Part shown: piece by piece, positions 5,056 through 6,032 of the stretch
Position numbering within the stretch: the stretch's first letter is position 1
Layout of the letters: each line of letters starts with the position of its first letter
Made by a program: the position numbers and the translations under genes
Notes under the pieces: model-generated
Databases searched by the model: none
What the model saw: the letters and a program-made list of their open reading frames with translations, nothing else
What the model was told of the DNA's origin: nothing
Origin: Candidatus Nomurabacteria bacterium
GTDB taxonomy: Bacteria > Patescibacteriota > Minisyncoccia > Phycocordibacterales > CALRBL01
NCBI GenBank assembly: GCA_943354075.1
Contig: CALRBL010000033.1
Location: 1 to 6,032, forward strand
Length of the DNA stretch: 6,032 nt
Direction: 5' to 3'

Positions 5056-6032
5056 ATGGCTCTCGATCTTACATGGGCAAAGCAGCGACAGGCGATCCTC
5101 ATTGGAAGCATTGCACTTCTGGTAATTGTTATCATCAGTGTCTCGGGATATGTATTGTTCAACACTCCTAATTCCTGCTCTGACAACAAACAAAATCAAG
5201 ATGAGACGGGAGTTGATTGTGGAGGAAAATGTACTCGTATTTGCGAAGATCAGTCGAAACCTTTGATTCTCGAATGGTCGCGGTTGTTCAAGATCCGTGA
5301 AGGAGTCTATTCTACCGTTGCGCGCGTTTCAAATCCCTCGAACGATTCAATCGCACGCGATGTTCCTTACACTTTTTCATTGAAAGATGGTCAGGGAAAA
5401 GTAGTGGCAACACGATCGGGAACAATCTTTGTTCCTACTCGTTCAACTTTTGTTGTATTCGAAGGAGCAATTTCTGCGCTCGGAAATCCCGAAACAGTGT
5501 CTTTTCAATTTGATAAAGAGCCGGAATGGATTCGTTCTGACTATGTGCAGCCGACACTCGTTATTCTCGACAAACAACTTACTGATCTCGACACCTCACC
5601 TCGATTGGTTGCGAATGTGAGCAATCCAAATATTATTGATGCAAAAGATGTCACTCTCACTTCACTTATTTACGACGACCAAGGTAATGTGGTGCAAGCC
5701 TCGGAAACATTTATTGAAAAGATTGCAGCTGGTGCGACCGCAAAAGCCACCTTCACATGGCCACAACCTATTTCTCTTAAATCACGTGTCTGTGAAATCC
5801 CTGTTGATGTGGCACTTGTGATTGATCGATCGGGAAGTATGGAATATTTAGGCACCACCCCTCCTCAACCTCTTACTGATACTAAAGCAGCAGCAGCCTC
5901 GTTTGTGAGTGAGCTTTCAAAATTTGACCAAGCCTCAATCATTTCTTTTGCAAATGAAGCAAGTGATCCGATGGATTCTTTCCTTACCCCGAGTTTGTCT
6001 TCAGTCACAGCAGCTATTGATCGCATTGCTAT
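5056..6032 (+). CDS. Membrane-anchored von Willebrand factor A domain protein, partial
   Basis: Open from the ATG at 5056 to the window edge: 325 codons, with no stop. Residues 1-12 are short and basic, and 14-35 form one membrane segment, so the rest should lie outside the cell. A four-cysteine cluster follows (C41, C55, C59, C63) with the DETGVDCGG motif. Residues about 69-160 form a beta-rich unit with the pattern VARVSNP...VPYTFSLKD...TIFVPTRSTFVVFEG, resembling an extracellular domain I know from CPR proteins; a second, FxLD-like unit spans about 167-240. The von Willebrand A domain starts near 250, with the metal-site motif DRSGS (D257, S259, S261). It probably binds a ligand or partner at the surface. 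No Shine-Dalgarno site is seen, and the gap to the upstream gene is 9 nt. The 3' end and full architecture are unknown. Confidence 0.88.
   Translation, partial: MALDLTWAKQRQAILIGSIALLVIVIISVSGYVLFNTPNSCSDNKQNQDETGVDCGGKCTRICEDQSKPLILEWSRLFKIREGVYSTVARVSNPSNDSIARDVPYTFSLKDGQGKVVATRSGTIFVPTRSTFVVFEGAISALGNPETVSFQFDKEPEWIRSDYVQPTLVILDKQLTDLDTSPRLVANVSNPNIIDAKDVTLTSLIYDDQGNVVQASETFIEKIAAGATAKATFTWPQPISLKSRVCEIPVDVALVIDRSGSMEYLGTTPPQPLTDTKAAAASFVSELSKFDQASIISFANEASDPMDSFLTPSLSSVTAAIDRIA

Noticed and set aside
5429..5858. Short frames on both strands inside the last gene
   Set aside because: They overlap the long open frame from 5056, which has a clear membrane anchor and VWA metal site.

Overview
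The window holds the 3' part of a 23S rRNA gene (about the last 60 percent), a complete 5S rRNA gene and three protein genes, all on the + strand. The best guess for the organism is a Candidate Phyla Radiation bacterium (Patescibacteria). This rests on three things: multiple rRNA introns carrying LAGLIDADG genes, genes without visible Shine-Dalgarno sites, and a final gene whose N-terminal part resembles a surface-protein family I associate with CPR genomes. It is inference, because no database was searched.

Region 1 (1-3818) is the 23S gene. Aligned by eye to E. coli 23S, it is cut by four insertions. They start after the equivalents of U1931, U1951, U2500 and U2593 (E. coli numbering). Each follows a T and ends in a G, as group I introns do. 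Exons are 1-789, 998-1017 (only 20 nt), 1765-2312, 3118-3210 and 3528-about 3818. Introns 2, 3 and 4 fold by hand into group I cores with convincing P1 guide pairings. Intron 1 is short (208 nt) and divergent. Intron 2 carries a single-motif LAGLIDADG gene (1236-1730). Intron 3 carries a double-motif LAGLIDADG gene of a different family (2395-3030). Introns 1 and 4 have no significant ORF. Both endonuclease genes overlap conserved ribozyme elements.

Region 2 (3819-4072) is a short AT-rich spacer with a perfect 13-bp tandem repeat, the 5S gene (3911-4026), and a hairpin plus T-run that probably ends the rRNA operon.

Region 3 (4072-6032) holds an ICMT/PEMT-type membrane methyltransferase, a 118-residue four-helix membrane protein of unknown function, and the start of a membrane-anchored von Willebrand A protein that runs off the window. 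The first two genes each have an extended -10 promoter ending exactly 6 nt before the ATG, which predicts leaderless mRNAs. The third follows 9 nt after the second and is probably cotranscribed. All three products are membrane or cell-surface proteins. Nothing links them functionally to the rRNA genes beyond adjacency.
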